A program made the position numbers and the translations under genes. From Cupriavidus sp. YR651 (GTDB lineage: Bacteria; Pseudomonadota; Gammaproteobacteria; Burkholderiales; Burkholderiaceae): a stretch of 64,000 nucleotides of DNA. The notes beneath the pieces were generated by a model. It searched no databases, was not told the origin of the DNA, and saw only the letters and a list, made by a program, of their open reading frames with translations. Below, piece by piece: positions 8,532 through 17,728 of the stretch. Each line of letters opens with the position of its first letter. The first letter of the stretch is position 1. The stretch is taken from assembly GCF_900101625.1 (NCBI RefSeq), contig NZ_FMYZ01000009.1, positions 143,162 to 207,161 on the forward strand. The letters run 5' to 3'.

Positions 8532-9706
8532 ACCCCGCCAGCCAACCCAAGTCAGCCATCGACGTACCGGCGGAACCGGTCGGCGTCCAGTCGGCACGGC
8601 GCTGGCGCATCGCCGCCGCGGCCGCCGTCGTCATCGCTCTCGCCGCCGCAGCCGGCTACTGGCTGCAATACAGCCGCCATTGGGTATCGACGGAAGACGC
8701 CTATGTCGAAGGCAATGTGGTGCAGGTGACGCCGCAGGTAGGCGGCGTGGTCACCGCGATCCTCGCCGACAACACCGACCTGGTCGAATCCGGCAAGACA
8801 CTGGTCGAACTCAACGGCGTCGATGCGCAGCTCGCCCTTGCCACGGCGCAGGCCCAGCTTGCCCGCACGGTGCGCCAGGTGCGCGGCCAGTTCGCCACCG
8901 CGGGCCAGGACCGGGCCAACGTCGAACTGCGCTCGCTCGATCTGGCGCGGGCCCGGGAAGACATGGCGCGCCGCTCGGCGCTGGTCGCAAGTGGTGCGAT
9001 CTCGGGCGAGGAACTGGTCCACGCCACGCACGCCGTGCAAGCCGCCCGTGCGTCGCTGTCCATGGCCACCGAGCAGCTCAAGCGCAACCAGGCGCTGGTC
9101 GAGCGCACCTCCGTGGACTCCCACCCCGATGTGCAAGCGGCTGCCGCACAGGTGCGCAATGCCAGCATCGCGCTGTCGCGCACGCGCATTCCGGCGCCAG
9201 TGGGTGGCGTGGTCACCAAGCGATCCGTGCAAGTCGGGCAGCGCGTCAGCGCCGGCGTGCCGATGATGTCGGTGGTGCCACTGGATCACCTGTGGGTCAC
9301 GGCCAATCTGAAGGAGTCGCAGCTGCGCGATATCCGCCTGGGCCAGCCGGTGACGCTGACCACCGACCTGTACGGCGACGGCGTGGTGTACCACGGCCGC
9401 ATCATCGGGCAGGACGCCGGCACCGGTAGTGCCTTTGCGCTGCTGCCGGCGCAGAACGCCACCGGCAACTGGATCAAGGTGGTCCAGCGCGTGCCGGTGC
9501 GCATCGCGCTGACTCCGGCCGAAGTGGCAGCCCACCCGCTGCAGATCGGCTTGTCGATGAAGGTCTCCGTCGATACGCGCTCCCGCGACGGCAAGCGGCT
9601 GGTCGCCCTCGACGCGTCTGGCCAGAACTACCGCACCACGGTGTTCGCCGATGAAATGGCACGCGCGGACGAATTCGTGCGCCACATCGTCGAACAGAAC
9701 CTGTAA
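8528..9706 (+). CDS. HlyD/EmrA-family efflux periplasmic adaptor
   Basis: Membrane fusion protein linking the MFS pump to the outer membrane channel. It has 392 residues. The cytoplasmic head is short, then one transmembrane helix (IAAAAAVVIALAAAAGYWL), then STEDAYVEGNVVQVTPQVGG, the lipoyl/barrel-sandwich half-motif of the EmrA family. A helical hairpin (residues about 110-200) is followed by the second half-motif, TRIPAPVGGVVTKRSVQVGQ. The ATG overlaps the stop of the preceding gene by 4 nt. The MFS gene begins 25 nt downstream, completing an EmrCAB-type operon. Confidence 0.9.
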   Translation: MNPASQPKSAIDVPAEPVGVQSARRWRIAAAAAVVIALAAAAGYWLQYSRHWVSTEDAYVEGNVVQVTPQVGGVVTAILADNTDLVESGKTLVELNGVDAQLALATAQAQLARTVRQVRGQFATAGQDRANVELRSLDLARAREDMARRSALVASGAISGEELVHATHAVQAARASLSMATEQLKRNQALVERTSVDSHPDVQAAAAQVRNASIALSRTRIPAPVGGVVTKRSVQVGQRVSAGVPMMSVVPLDHLWVTANLKESQLRDIRLGQPVTLTTDLYGDGVVYHGRIIGQDAGTGSAFALLPAQNATGNWIKVVQRVPVRIALTPAEVAAHPLQIGLSMKVSVDTRSRDGKRLVALDASGQNYRTTVFADEMARADEFVRHIVEQNL

Positions 9707-9731
9707 GCGGCAACGCAACGGAGGAGAGAGC

Positions 9732-11255
9732 ATGAGCCCTGCCAAACCCCCGCGCCTGCTGCTGTTGACGATTGGCGCGCTGACGGCGATCGACTTCCTG
9801 CAGAACGGCATGGTGGCCTTTGCCGCCGCCCCCATCATGGGCGAGATCGGCGCGAGCCCCGAGGAGTACAGCGCCATCGCGGCGGCCTACGCCAGCGTGG
9901 CCGTGGTCGTGATCGCGCTGCAGCGCTGGATGGTGGAGCGCGTGGGATGGCGCCGCTATGTGCAGGCCGCGCTCTGCGTGGCTGCGTTCGGTGCGGTCTT
10001 GTGTGCGAATGCCGACAGCTATCCGGGCCTTCTGGTCGGCCGCATGGTCATGGCGCTGGGCTGCGCAGGCATGGTGACCTCATCGCGGCTGGCGGTGAAC
10101 CTGATTCCGCCCAGCCCTGCGCGCTTCACCGGCATCAAGGCACTGGTCACGGGTGTGTGCGGCAGCATGGCGCTTGCGCCCTGGCTGGCCTCGGCCATTG
10201 TCACCGGGGACCGCTGGCCGCTGATCTTCTGGCTGGTGGCCACCGCTGCCGTGGCGCTGCTTCCCGCCACCAGCATCCTGCCCGATGACACGACGGCGCC
10301 GGCGCAACGCTCGGACGCGCATCCGCTGCGGCTTGCCGCATTGGCGGCAGGCAGTTTCCTGGTCTTGTTCGTGCTGCAGCGGTCCTACTATGATTTCTAC
10401 GCCAACCGCCTCTGGCTCGTGGTTGGCGCGATAGCTGGCGCCAGCGCCCTGCTGGCCTTCATCTGGACGGAATCCAGGAGCGACCGGCCGCTGCTGCGAC
10501 TGCGCAGCCTGGTCGAGCCGCGCTACCTGAGCGGCCTGACGCTCTTTACGTTCTGCTATGTCGCGCTCGGCTCGAACGGGTACCTGCTGCCCATTGTTCT
10601 CCAGCGCTCGCTGGGGCACTCATGGTCCACCACCGGGCAGTTCTACGCGCTAGGTCTGGCCGCCGCCGTGGCGACCTGGTGGGTGATGTCGCGCCTGCTG
10701 CCGCGCTGGCCGGGCCCGCGCAAATACTTCGTCGCGGGCTTCCTGGCGCTGGCGGCCTCTTCCTGGCTGATGAGCCGGCTCCCGCCCGCCCCCGACCTGT
10801 GGCGCCATGTGCTGCCCGCACTCGCGCTCTATGGGGTCTTCATCATGACGCTGGTTCCTGTCACGGCCATGCAGACCTTCAACGGCGTCACGCAGGACGA
10901 GTCGGTGTTTTCGAACGCGCAGCAGACCAAGAACATGCTGGGGCAGATGGGTCAGGCGCTGGGCGTGACGATTGCCACCGTCGGGCAGCAGTGGCTGACG
11001 GCGATTCACTACAGCACGCTGCATGGCGCCGTCAATCCTGGCAGTCCGCAGTTTCACGAGGCTCACGCGCGCTACACGGCCGCGCTCTCCGCCTCGATGG
11101 ACCCGATTCGCGCCGCGGAACTCGCCACGGCGCAGATCGCGCAGGTGATGGTGCAGCAGTCCGCGCTGCTGGCCAACCTCGACCACTTCCGCGCGCTGGC
11201 GGCGGTGGCGCTGGTGGCCATCGCGGTGAGCCTGGTCCAGAAGGTGATTCGATAA
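9732..11255 (+). CDS. MFS transporter, EmrB/DHA2-type drug exporter
   Basis: Inner-membrane proton-driven exporter, 507 residues with about 14 hydrophobic segments, the DHA2 topology. The loop QRWMVERVGWRRYVQAAL corresponds to the MFS motif A region, and TAIDFLQNGMVAFAAAPIMGEIGAS matches the first-helix and motif D1 area. The start at 9732 follows GGAGGAGAGAG, a strong ribosome site, 6 nt away. It is the last gene of the operon with the adaptor and outer membrane factor. The substrate is unknown. Members with this partner set export fusaric acid or aromatic and lipophilic drugs. Confidence 0.88.
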   Translation: MSPAKPPRLLLLTIGALTAIDFLQNGMVAFAAAPIMGEIGASPEEYSAIAAAYASVAVVVIALQRWMVERVGWRRYVQAALCVAAFGAVLCANADSYPGLLVGRMVMALGCAGMVTSSRLAVNLIPPSPARFTGIKALVTGVCGSMALAPWLASAIVTGDRWPLIFWLVATAAVALLPATSILPDDTTAPAQRSDAHPLRLAALAAGSFLVLFVLQRSYYDFYANRLWLVVGAIAGASALLAFIWTESRSDRPLLRLRSLVEPRYLSGLTLFTFCYVALGSNGYLLPIVLQRSLGHSWSTTGQFYALGLAAAVATWWVMSRLLPRWPGPRKYFVAGFLALAASSWLMSRLPPAPDLWRHVLPALALYGVFIMTLVPVTAMQTFNGVTQDESVFSNAQQTKNMLGQMGQALGVTIATVGQQWLTAIHYSTLHGAVNPGSPQFHEAHARYTAALSASMDPIRAAELATAQIAQVMVQQSALLANLDHFRALAAVALVAIAVSLVQKVIR

Positions 11256-11290
11256 GCGCCCACCCGCAGGGCAAGCGGGCGCTTTCCCGC

Positions 11291-12814
11291 CTATTTGGCC
11301 ACGGGCATCGCGAACTCCGCGCCTTTGGCGATGCTGTCGGGCCAGCGCTGCATGACGCTCTTGTAGCGCGTGTAGAAGCGCACGGCTTCCTCGCCGTATG
11401 CGTGGTGATCCCCGAACAGCGATCGCTTCCAGCCGCCGAACGAATGCCATGCCGGCGGCACCGGACTCGGGATATTGATGCCCACCATGCCGATCTGAAT
11501 CTGCCGGGCAAATGCGCGCGCCGTGGCGCCGTCGGATGTGAAAAGCGAGACGCAGTTGCCCAGTTCGTGCGCGTTGACGAGTGCAATCGCACTCGCGAGA
11601 TCCGGCACGCGGACCACCGACAGGACCGGCCCGAAGATCTCCTCCCGATAGATGCTCATATCGGGCTTCACGTCGTCGAAGAGCGATCCGCCGAGGAAGA
11701 AGCCCTCTTCGTGGCCGGGCACGGTATGGCCGCGACCGTCGACGACGAGCCTGGCACCTGCCGCGACGCCCGCATCGATATAGCCCAGTACCTTGGTGCG
11801 ATGCGCGGCGCTGATAAGCGGCCCCATGTCCAGATCGGGTTCCATGCCGCCGCCGATCCTGAGCGAGCGCACGCGCGGCGCGAGACGCTCGACCAGCTCA
11901 TCGCCAACACGCCCTACCGCCACCACGACGGAGGTCGCCATGCAGCGCTCGCCGGCCGAGCCATACGCCGACGCGATCAGCGCATCAACCGCTTGATCCA
12001 GATTGGCGTCCGGCATGACGACCAGATGGTTCTTCGCGCTGCCCAACGCCTGCACGCGCTTGCCGCGCTTTGCGCTCTCGGTGTAGATGTACTCGGCGAC
12101 CGGCGTCGAGGCGACCGCGGAGATCGCGGCCACATCGGGATGCTCGATCAGCGCATCGACAACGGCCTTGCTGCCATGCACGACGTTGAAGACGCCTTTG
12201 GGAAAGCCCGCCTCGATGAACAACTCGGCAAGCCGGATCGATGCCGACGGCGTGCGCTCCGATGGCTTGAGGATGAACGTGTTGCCGGTGGCGGCCGCCA
12301 TCACGAACATCCAGCACGGCACCACCACAGGGAAATTGAACGGCGTAACGCCCGCGGCCACGCCGACCGGCTGACGCAGATTCCAGTTGTCGATGCCGCC
12401 GCTGATCTGATCGGTGAATTCGGTCTTGAGCAGGTTCGGAATGCCGCACGCGAATTCGACGATTTCGATACCGCGCATCACCTCGCCCCTGGCATCCTCG
12501 AACAGCTTGCCGTGGTCGCGCGTAATGAGCTCGGCGAGCTCGTCCTGATGCGCCTCAAGCAGTTCCTTGAACCTGAACATCAAACGCGCGCGCTTCAGCG
12601 GCGCGGTTTCGCTCCAGGCCGGAAACGCGGCTTTCGCAGCGGCGACGGCGGCGTTGACTTCCGCTACGCTCGCGACCGGCACGCGGGCTGTCACCCGGCC
12701 CTGCGCGGGATCGAATACCTCGGCGAACCGCCCGCTCGTGCCTGCGGCGCGTTGACCATCGATGAAATGACCCAGCTCGCGCACGCGTGCGGCGCTGTGA
12801 TTTGCTTCGCTCAT
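11291..12814 (-). CDS. mmsA: CoA-acylating methylmalonate-semialdehyde dehydrogenase
   Basis: NAD- and CoA-dependent aldehyde dehydrogenase converting (methyl)malonate semialdehyde to propionyl-CoA or acetyl-CoA in valine, beta-alanine or inositol breakdown. It is 507 residues long, the usual length. The catalytic Cys291 lies in GSAGERCMA. The general-base Glu of ordinary ALDHs is replaced by Asn in LGSAKNHLVV, as in known MmsA. RQPVGVAAGVTPFNFP and EIFGPVLSV are family signatures. One oddity is that the usual FVGSTPVAEYIY reads AVASTPVAEYIY (residues 233-235), changing a normally conserved Phe and Gly next to the cofactor site. No mmsB or other valine-pathway gene is adjacent. Confidence 0.9.
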   Translation of the reverse strand: MSEANHSAARVRELGHFIDGQRAAGTSGRFAEVFDPAQGRVTARVPVASVAEVNAAVAAAKAAFPAWSETAPLKRARLMFRFKELLEAHQDELAELITRDHGKLFEDARGEVMRGIEIVEFACGIPNLLKTEFTDQISGGIDNWNLRQPVGVAAGVTPFNFPVVVPCWMFVMAAATGNTFILKPSERTPSASIRLAELFIEAGFPKGVFNVVHGSKAVVDALIEHPDVAAISAVASTPVAEYIYTESAKRGKRVQALGSAKNHLVVMPDANLDQAVDALIASAYGSAGERCMATSVVVAVGRVGDELVERLAPRVRSLRIGGGMEPDLDMGPLISAAHRTKVLGYIDAGVAAGARLVVDGRGHTVPGHEEGFFLGGSLFDDVKPDMSIYREEIFGPVLSVVRVPDLASAIALVNAHELGNCVSLFTSDGATARAFARQIQIGMVGINIPSPVPPAWHSFGGWKRSLFGDHHAYGEEAVRFYTRYKSVMQRWPDSIAKGAEFAMPVAK

Positions 12815-13215
12815 ACGTCCTTCCTACACGTTAGATGGGCGATTCACGCTTGAACAACCGGCGCGCCCCTCGCCCGCACTGCGCCACACGCGGTCCGTGC
12901 GGCCATGCAGTGCCATCCTGCCCACGTCAGCTTGTGCAACACACACTGATTCCTGCCACCAGGTCCGTGTGACCATCGGGATCAGGCGTCTGCTGACGAC
13001 TCGTTGAAGCAGTGTATGTTTTGCGGGCTTTCGCCGAGGCCCTGACTGTGGCGGCCTGGGGCCATTTGATGCTTATTTCTGGCCATCGCGCCGGAATCTG
13101 CAGGATCTCGCATCTCTGACCTCGCGCGGGCATGGACTGGTCAGCTTTGACCGAACGCCCGGCGCATGGCAGCATCGCGTAACCTTGAACTTCCAGACCA
13201 CAAACAGGAGCCTCA
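12815..13215. other. 401-bp intergenic region between divergent mmsA and lipoprotein genes
   Basis: This contains the 5' regions of both divergent genes. ACAGGAGCC at about 13204-13212 is the ribosome site of the rightward lipoprotein. I see no convincing gene on either strand and no strong hairpin. The short open frames here lack ribosome sites and recognisable protein features. Confidence 0.5.
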
Positions 13216-13605
13216 ATGATCGGGAATCGGCTTTTGCTGATCGCGGCCGTCGCCACACCGCTGCTGGCGGGCTGCGCCAGCGGCACGAGTACGGAATACC
13301 TCGAATCGCAGGACGGCAAGCAGCTTCACTCGGATGCCAGCGTGGGCGATCTGGTGCTGTGCCTGAAGCAGAAACTCGGGGACGATGCCAATGTGCTGGC
13401 CTATCCCGAACCCGGCAAGGTCGATGTGCGCGTCGGCTACGGCCATCGCGCCGATGCGGGGTACTCCTACCTGATCAGCCTGCGCGCCGCCGCGCGGGGT
13501 ACCGATGTCGAGATCCGCAGCGCAGGCGATTGGCGCCCGATGCTGAGCCAGGGCCGTGTCACCGGATACGTGAAGGATTGCAAGCCGGGGACAGCGGTGC
13601 GGTGA
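13216..13605 (+). CDS. small lipoprotein of unknown function
   Basis: A 129-residue predicted outer- or inner-membrane lipoprotein. The signal peptide is RLLLIAAVATPLLAGC with the Cys at residue 20, followed by a soluble domain of about 105 residues (VLAYPEPGKVDVRVGYGHRADAGYSYL). I do not recognise a domain. The start is supported by ACAGGAGCCTCA directly upstream. It lies about 110 nt before the cytochrome c gene on the same strand. Confidence 0.7.
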   Translation: MIGNRLLLIAAVATPLLAGCASGTSTEYLESQDGKQLHSDASVGDLVLCLKQKLGDDANVLAYPEPGKVDVRVGYGHRADAGYSYLISLRAAARGTDVEIRSAGDWRPMLSQGRVTGYVKDCKPGTAVR

Positions 13606-13714
13606 AGTTGGGGCATGCGGGCGGCCGCCCCCCCACGGCTTCGCGCCCCCGCCATCGCATACACTGAGTTCAAGCCGCACATCCCCCACGTCCCCCGGTT
13701 CTGGAGAGAGACCC

Positions 13715-14557
13715 ATGAAGGTCTGGATTGCAAAGGCAGTTGGTGCGCTTGGTTGCGCCATGGCGTTCCTGGCAAGTTCGGCGAGCGCCGAGCCCGTGAC
13801 GCTGGTCATTTCGGCCGATACGCAACAGCGTAGCTGGACGGTCGATGCACTGCTCAAGGACCGTCGCCTCACTAACGTGACGGTGGAAGACGAGAACCTG
13901 AAACGCCGCCTGACGTTCAGGGCGATCCCGGTGGCCGCGCTACTGCGCGGCATGCCGGTGGCGGCCGATGCAACCGCGACCACTGCGGCCAGCGACGGCT
14001 ATGTCTCCCACCTGCCGATGCGCCTGTTGCTGGCCGATAGCGCCGACGCGCCGCGCGCCTGGCTGGCGGTCGAAAACCCCGCCAGGCCGTGGCCCAGGCT
14101 GAAGGGCCAGAGCATCGGGCCGTTTCGACTGATCTGGACGCTACCGTCGGGCCACGCCGCTTCCGTGGTCAACGAGAGTCTGTGGACCTACAACATCGTG
14201 CGCATCAACATCACCGCATCGCCTGCGGAGCGCTTTGCGGCCATCCGGCCCGCCGCCGACCAGCCCGCCGACGGCCCCGTCATGCGCGGCTTCACCACCT
14301 TCCAGCGCGTTTGCTTCTCTTGCCACTCGATGAACAAGGTTGGCGATGCTCACCTTGGCCCGGACCTGAACGTGCCATACAGCCCGGTGGAGTATCTGGG
14401 CGACGACAAGCTGGTCAAGCTGATCCGTGACCCGCAGTCGTTGCGCTGGTGGCCTGACGCACGCATGTCGGCCATCGACGAAAAGACGCTCTCCGAAGCG
14501 GATCTGAAGGACCTGCTGCTGTATCTGCATCACATGGCCGGACGCAAGGGACCCTGA
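13715..14557 (+). CDS. periplasmic c-type cytochrome with N-terminal oxidoreductase-like domain
   Basis: A 280-residue exported haem protein. A Sec signal peptide (residues 1-25, ending ASSASA) precedes an N-terminal region (residues 26-180) that resembles molybdopterin-oxidoreductase-associated folds (RLTFRAIPVAALLRG, SHLPMRLLLADS). The C-terminal class I cytochrome has the haem site CFSCH (Cys200, Cys203, His204), with Met251 in DARMSAI as the likely second axial ligand. The single haem suggests an electron carrier for a periplasmic dehydrogenase, but no partner enzyme is adjacent. The ATG at 13715 follows CTGGAGAGAGA. The fold assignment of the N-terminal half is tentative. Confidence 0.8.
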   Translation: MKVWIAKAVGALGCAMAFLASSASAEPVTLVISADTQQRSWTVDALLKDRRLTNVTVEDENLKRRLTFRAIPVAALLRGMPVAADATATTAASDGYVSHLPMRLLLADSADAPRAWLAVENPARPWPRLKGQSIGPFRLIWTLPSGHAASVVNESLWTYNIVRINITASPAERFAAIRPAADQPADGPVMRGFTTFQRVCFSCHSMNKVGDAHLGPDLNVPYSPVEYLGDDKLVKLIRDPQSLRWWPDARMSAIDEKTLSEADLKDLLLYLHHMAGRKGP

Positions 14558-14607
14558 CGCTCGCCCCTGCCGAGGGCGACAGCAAACGGCGCCGCAAATG
14601 GCCCCAG

Positions 14608-14628
14608 ATACCTAGGGTAAATACCTAG
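14608..14628. promoter_or_regulatory. direct repeat ATACCTAG upstream of the lipoyl-E3 gene
   Basis: ATACCTAG occurs at 14608-14615 and again at 14621-14628, a 13-bp period. Between them TAGG...CCTA forms a partial palindrome. It lies 80 nt before the start of the lipoyl/E3 fusion gene in an otherwise GC-rich gap, so it may be an operator. No regulator is assigned. Confidence 0.35.
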
Positions 14629-14707
14629 CACCGGCCACCGTGGCGGCATCCGTGAAATCCTAGACTGGTAGTTTTCGCTACACGACAACCAGAAAAAGGA
14701 AGCCAAG

Positions 14708-16546
14708 ATGGCCGCGATCGAAGTGAAGGTGCCTCAGTTGTCGGAATCGGTCTCCGAGGCCACGCTGATCCAGTGGAAGAAGAAGGCGGGAGACGCCGTT
14801 GTGCGCGACGAGATACTCGTCGAGCTGGAAACCGACAAGGTGACCCTCGAGGTGCCAGCACCCGAGAGCGGCGTGCTGGCGACAATCGTCCAGCCGGACG
14901 GCGCCACGGTGCATGCCGACGAGGTCATCGCGACGATCGACACCGAAGGCAAAGCCACGGCCGCCGCTGCCGCCCCTGCCGCAGTACCCGCCGCCGCTCC
15001 GGCCGCGGCCCCGGCGTCTTTCTCCGCGCCGCCGCCCGCTGCAGCTACCGCTCCCGCCCCGGCATCCAGGGCAGCGCCGGTTGGCGCAGGCGCCGACGCA
15101 TCGGCCGCCGCCGATTTCGACGTGATCGTGATCGGCTCGGGGCCAGGCGGCTACATCGCGGCGATCCGCGCCGCCCAGCTTGGCAAGACCGTGGCCTGCA
15201 TCGAGGAATGGCTGGACCCCGCAGGCAAGCCACGGCTCGGCGGTACGTGCCTGAACGTTGGCTGCATCCCTTCCAAGGCGTTGCTCGCCTCGTCCGAGAA
15301 TTTCGAACAGGCGCGGCACGGGCTGGCCGAGCACGGCGTCCAGGTCAAGGGCGTGACGCTCGACCTGGCGGTGATGATCCAGCGCAAGGCTGCCATCGTC
15401 GACAAGTTCACGGGCGGCGTGGAGTTCCTGTTCCGCAAGAACAAGGTGACCTGGATCAAGGGCCACGGCAAGTTCCAGGGACGTGCGGCCAACGGCGTCG
15501 TTACGGTCGAGGCGAGCGAGGGAGGCAAAGGCGGCGGCGTGAAGTCATACACGGCCCGCAACGTGATCATCGCCACGGGTTCGAAGGCGCGCCATCTGCC
15601 CAATGTGCCGGTCGACAACAAGATCGTGTCCGACAACGAGGGCGCCCTCTCCTTCGATTCCGTGCCGAAGCGGCTGGCCGTGATCGGCGCCGGCGTCATC
15701 GGGCTGGAACTCGGCTCCGTCTGGCGCCGGCTGGGCGCCGAAGTGACGATCCTCGAAGCCCTGCCGACCTTCCTCGGCACGCTGGACGAGGCGGTGGCGA
15801 AGGAAGCCGGCAAGCTGTTCAAGAAGCAGGGCCTGACGATTCACCTCGGCGTGACGATTGGCGACATCAAGAGCACCGCCAAGGGCGTCAGCATCCAGTA
15901 CAAGGACAAGGATGGCGCCGCGCAGAAGCTCGATGCCGACCGGCTGATCGTCTCCATCGGCCGCGTGCCCAACACCGACAACCTCGGGCTCGACGCCGTC
16001 GGCCTGGCGGCCGATCCGCGTGGCTTCATTCCCGTGGACGAGCACTGCAAGACGTCCGTGCCGGGCATCTACGCGATCGGCGACGTCGTGCGCGGCCCGA
16101 TGCTCGCCCACAAGGCGGAGGACGAAGGCGTGATGGTGGCCGAGGTCATCGACGGCCAGAAGCCGCATATCGACTACAACTGCATCCCGTGGGTGATCTA
16201 CACCGAGCCCGAGATCGCGTGGGTCGGCAAGTCGGAAGCGCAACTCAAGGCCGAGGGCCGCGAGGTCCGCAGCGGCCAGTTCCCGATGATGGCCAACGGG
16301 CGGGCGATGGGACTGGGACGTCCCGATGGCTTTATCAAGATGATCGCCGACGCGAAGACCGACGAGATCCTGGGCGTCCACATCATCTCGGCCAATGCGT
16401 CGGATCTGATCGCGGAAGGCGTGGTGGCAATGGAGTTCAAGGCCGCGTCCGAAGACCTCGGCATGATCAGCCATCCGCATCCGTCGTTGTCCGAAGTCAT
16501 GCGCGAGGCCGCACTGGCCGTGCAGAAGCGCGCGCTGAACATGTAG
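14708..16546 (+). CDS. lpdA: dihydrolipoyl dehydrogenase with fused N-terminal lipoyl domain (orphan E3)
   Basis: Oxidises dihydrolipoamide with NAD in 2-oxoacid dehydrogenase or glycine cleavage complexes. It has 612 residues: a lipoyl domain (1-80) with lipoyl-lysine candidate Lys44 in ETDKV, an Ala/Pro linker (about 82-133), then the E3 flavoprotein with FAD motif GSGPGG (143-148), redox pair Cys181/Cys186 in GGTCLNVGCIPSK, NAD motif GAGVIGLELGS and the C-terminal HPHPSLSE dyad. The lipoyl domain (VPQLSESVSEATLIQW) looks like that of 2-oxoglutarate dehydrogenase E2, not of the pyruvate-complex E3 fusions usual in this group. No E1 or E2 gene is near. The start follows AAAAAGGAAG. Confidence 0.9.
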   Translation: MAAIEVKVPQLSESVSEATLIQWKKKAGDAVVRDEILVELETDKVTLEVPAPESGVLATIVQPDGATVHADEVIATIDTEGKATAAAAAPAAVPAAAPAAAPASFSAPPPAAATAPAPASRAAPVGAGADASAAADFDVIVIGSGPGGYIAAIRAAQLGKTVACIEEWLDPAGKPRLGGTCLNVGCIPSKALLASSENFEQARHGLAEHGVQVKGVTLDLAVMIQRKAAIVDKFTGGVEFLFRKNKVTWIKGHGKFQGRAANGVVTVEASEGGKGGGVKSYTARNVIIATGSKARHLPNVPVDNKIVSDNEGALSFDSVPKRLAVIGAGVIGLELGSVWRRLGAEVTILEALPTFLGTLDEAVAKEAGKLFKKQGLTIHLGVTIGDIKSTAKGVSIQYKDKDGAAQKLDADRLIVSIGRVPNTDNLGLDAVGLAADPRGFIPVDEHCKTSVPGIYAIGDVVRGPMLAHKAEDEGVMVAEVIDGQKPHIDYNCIPWVIYTEPEIAWVGKSEAQLKAEGREVRSGQFPMMANGRAMGLGRPDGFIKMIADAKTDEILGVHIISANASDLIAEGVVAMEFKAASEDLGMISHPHPSLSEVMREAALAVQKRALNM

Positions 16547-16613
16547 CGTTGCCGGGTCGGCGGCGCCTGCCGTCGACCACGCTGATGGGCCGGACGGGCT
16601 GCGTCAGTCCGCG

Positions 16614-17597
16614 TCAGTCCGCGCCCATCGCATGCCGCTTGCGATAGTCGGCAGGCGTCACTCCCACCACGCGCAGGAAGGCGCGGCGCAGCGTATCGAC
16701 GCTGGAGAACCCGCATTCGGCGGCCACCTGCTTAGGCGCCAGGTCGCCCGCCTCCAGCAGTTGCCGCGCCACGCCAACGCGTGCGGCTTCCACCCAGCTG
16801 GCCGGCGTCACGCCCACTTCGTCGTGAAACAGCCGCGTCAGGTGCCGCGCGCTGATGCCCATCCTCGCCGCCAGGGCCGGCACATCGTGCGGCTCGGCCG
16901 GATGCGCGGCCACCCATCGCTGGAGCTCCTGCAACGCCGACCGATTGGCCGCCGCTGGCGCGGCGCGGCTGAACTGCGCCTGCCCGCCGGGGCGCTTGAA
17001 GAACATGACAAGCTGGCTGGCCACCTTGAGCGCCACCTCGCGCCCGAGATCCTCCTCGACCAGCGACAGCGCCAGATCCAGTCCCGCCGTGACGCCCGCC
17101 GACGTCCGCACCTTGCCATCGCGCACGTGAATCGCGTCGGCATCCACGCGGATCTCCGGATAGCGGGCCGCCAGCGTATCGGCGGCGGCCCAGTGCGTCG
17201 TCACACGCCGTCCGTCCAGCAACCCCGCCTCGGCCAGCAAGAACGCACCGCTGCAAACCGAACCGTAGCGGCGCGCCCTGGGCGCAACCAGCCGCATCCA
17301 GTCCAGCAGCAACGACTCCGACGGCGCATCGCCGGCATGCGGCGCACCGGCCACGAGCATCGTATGCAGGCGGGGCAATCGTGCCGCCCGGGGATCGTCC
17401 TCGATCACGATGTCCGGCAATAGCCGCACGCCGGAAGAGGCGCGAATGGCGCCCGCCCGCAGGCTCACCACCAGCATCCGGTAGGCCTCCGTGCCGGCCT
17501 GGAGATTGGCTTCGGCAAAGACATCGAGCGGCCCGGAGACGTCCAGCAACTGGACACCTTCGATGGCTAGCAAGGCGATGGTTCGGGGGGCAGGCAT
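16614..17597 (-). CDS. GlxA-family AraC-type regulator (DJ-1/PfpI plus HTH)
   Basis: Transcription regulator of 327 residues. The N-terminal DJ-1/PfpI amidotransferase-like domain (1-180) has YGSVCSGAFLLAEAGLLDGR holding the nucleophile-elbow Cys. The C-terminal AraC-type DNA-binding domain is near 220-320, with MGISARHLTRLFHDEVGVTPA and ECGFSSVDTLRRAFLRVVGVTPADYR. It is transcribed divergently from the HD-domain gene, with 131 bp between the two starts and a perfect 8-bp inverted repeat there. Regulation of that neighbour is likely but inferred. The ligand is unknown. Confidence 0.9.
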   Translation of the reverse strand: MPAPRTIALLAIEGVQLLDVSGPLDVFAEANLQAGTEAYRMLVVSLRAGAIRASSGVRLLPDIVIEDDPRAARLPRLHTMLVAGAPHAGDAPSESLLLDWMRLVAPRARRYGSVCSGAFLLAEAGLLDGRRVTTHWAAADTLAARYPEIRVDADAIHVRDGKVRTSAGVTAGLDLALSLVEEDLGREVALKVASQLVMFFKRPGGQAQFSRAAPAAANRSALQELQRWVAAHPAEPHDVPALAARMGISARHLTRLFHDEVGVTPASWVEAARVGVARQLLEAGDLAPKQVAAECGFSSVDTLRRAFLRVVGVTPADYRKRHAMGAD

Positions 17598-17630
17598 GGC
17601 GAAATCCGGAAGGTCGGCAATGGTGTCTGA

Positions 17631-17666
17631 ATCGTAATCGATTGTCTCAAATCATCGTATTACGAT
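17631..17666. promoter_or_regulatory. inverted repeat in the glxA-type/HD divergent promoter
   Basis: ATCGTAAT (17631-17638) is matched by its exact complement ATTACGAT (17659-17666), with 20 bases between. The centre-to-centre distance of 28 bp is near three helical turns. It sits between the divergent starts at 17597 and 17729 in an AT-rich patch, so it is a good operator candidate for the GlxA-type regulator. Confidence 0.5.
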
Positions 17667-17728
17667 CATTGCAGCCATGCTACCCGCACTCCTACACTCG
17701 GACAACCCCTACCCGAACAGGAGCAGAC

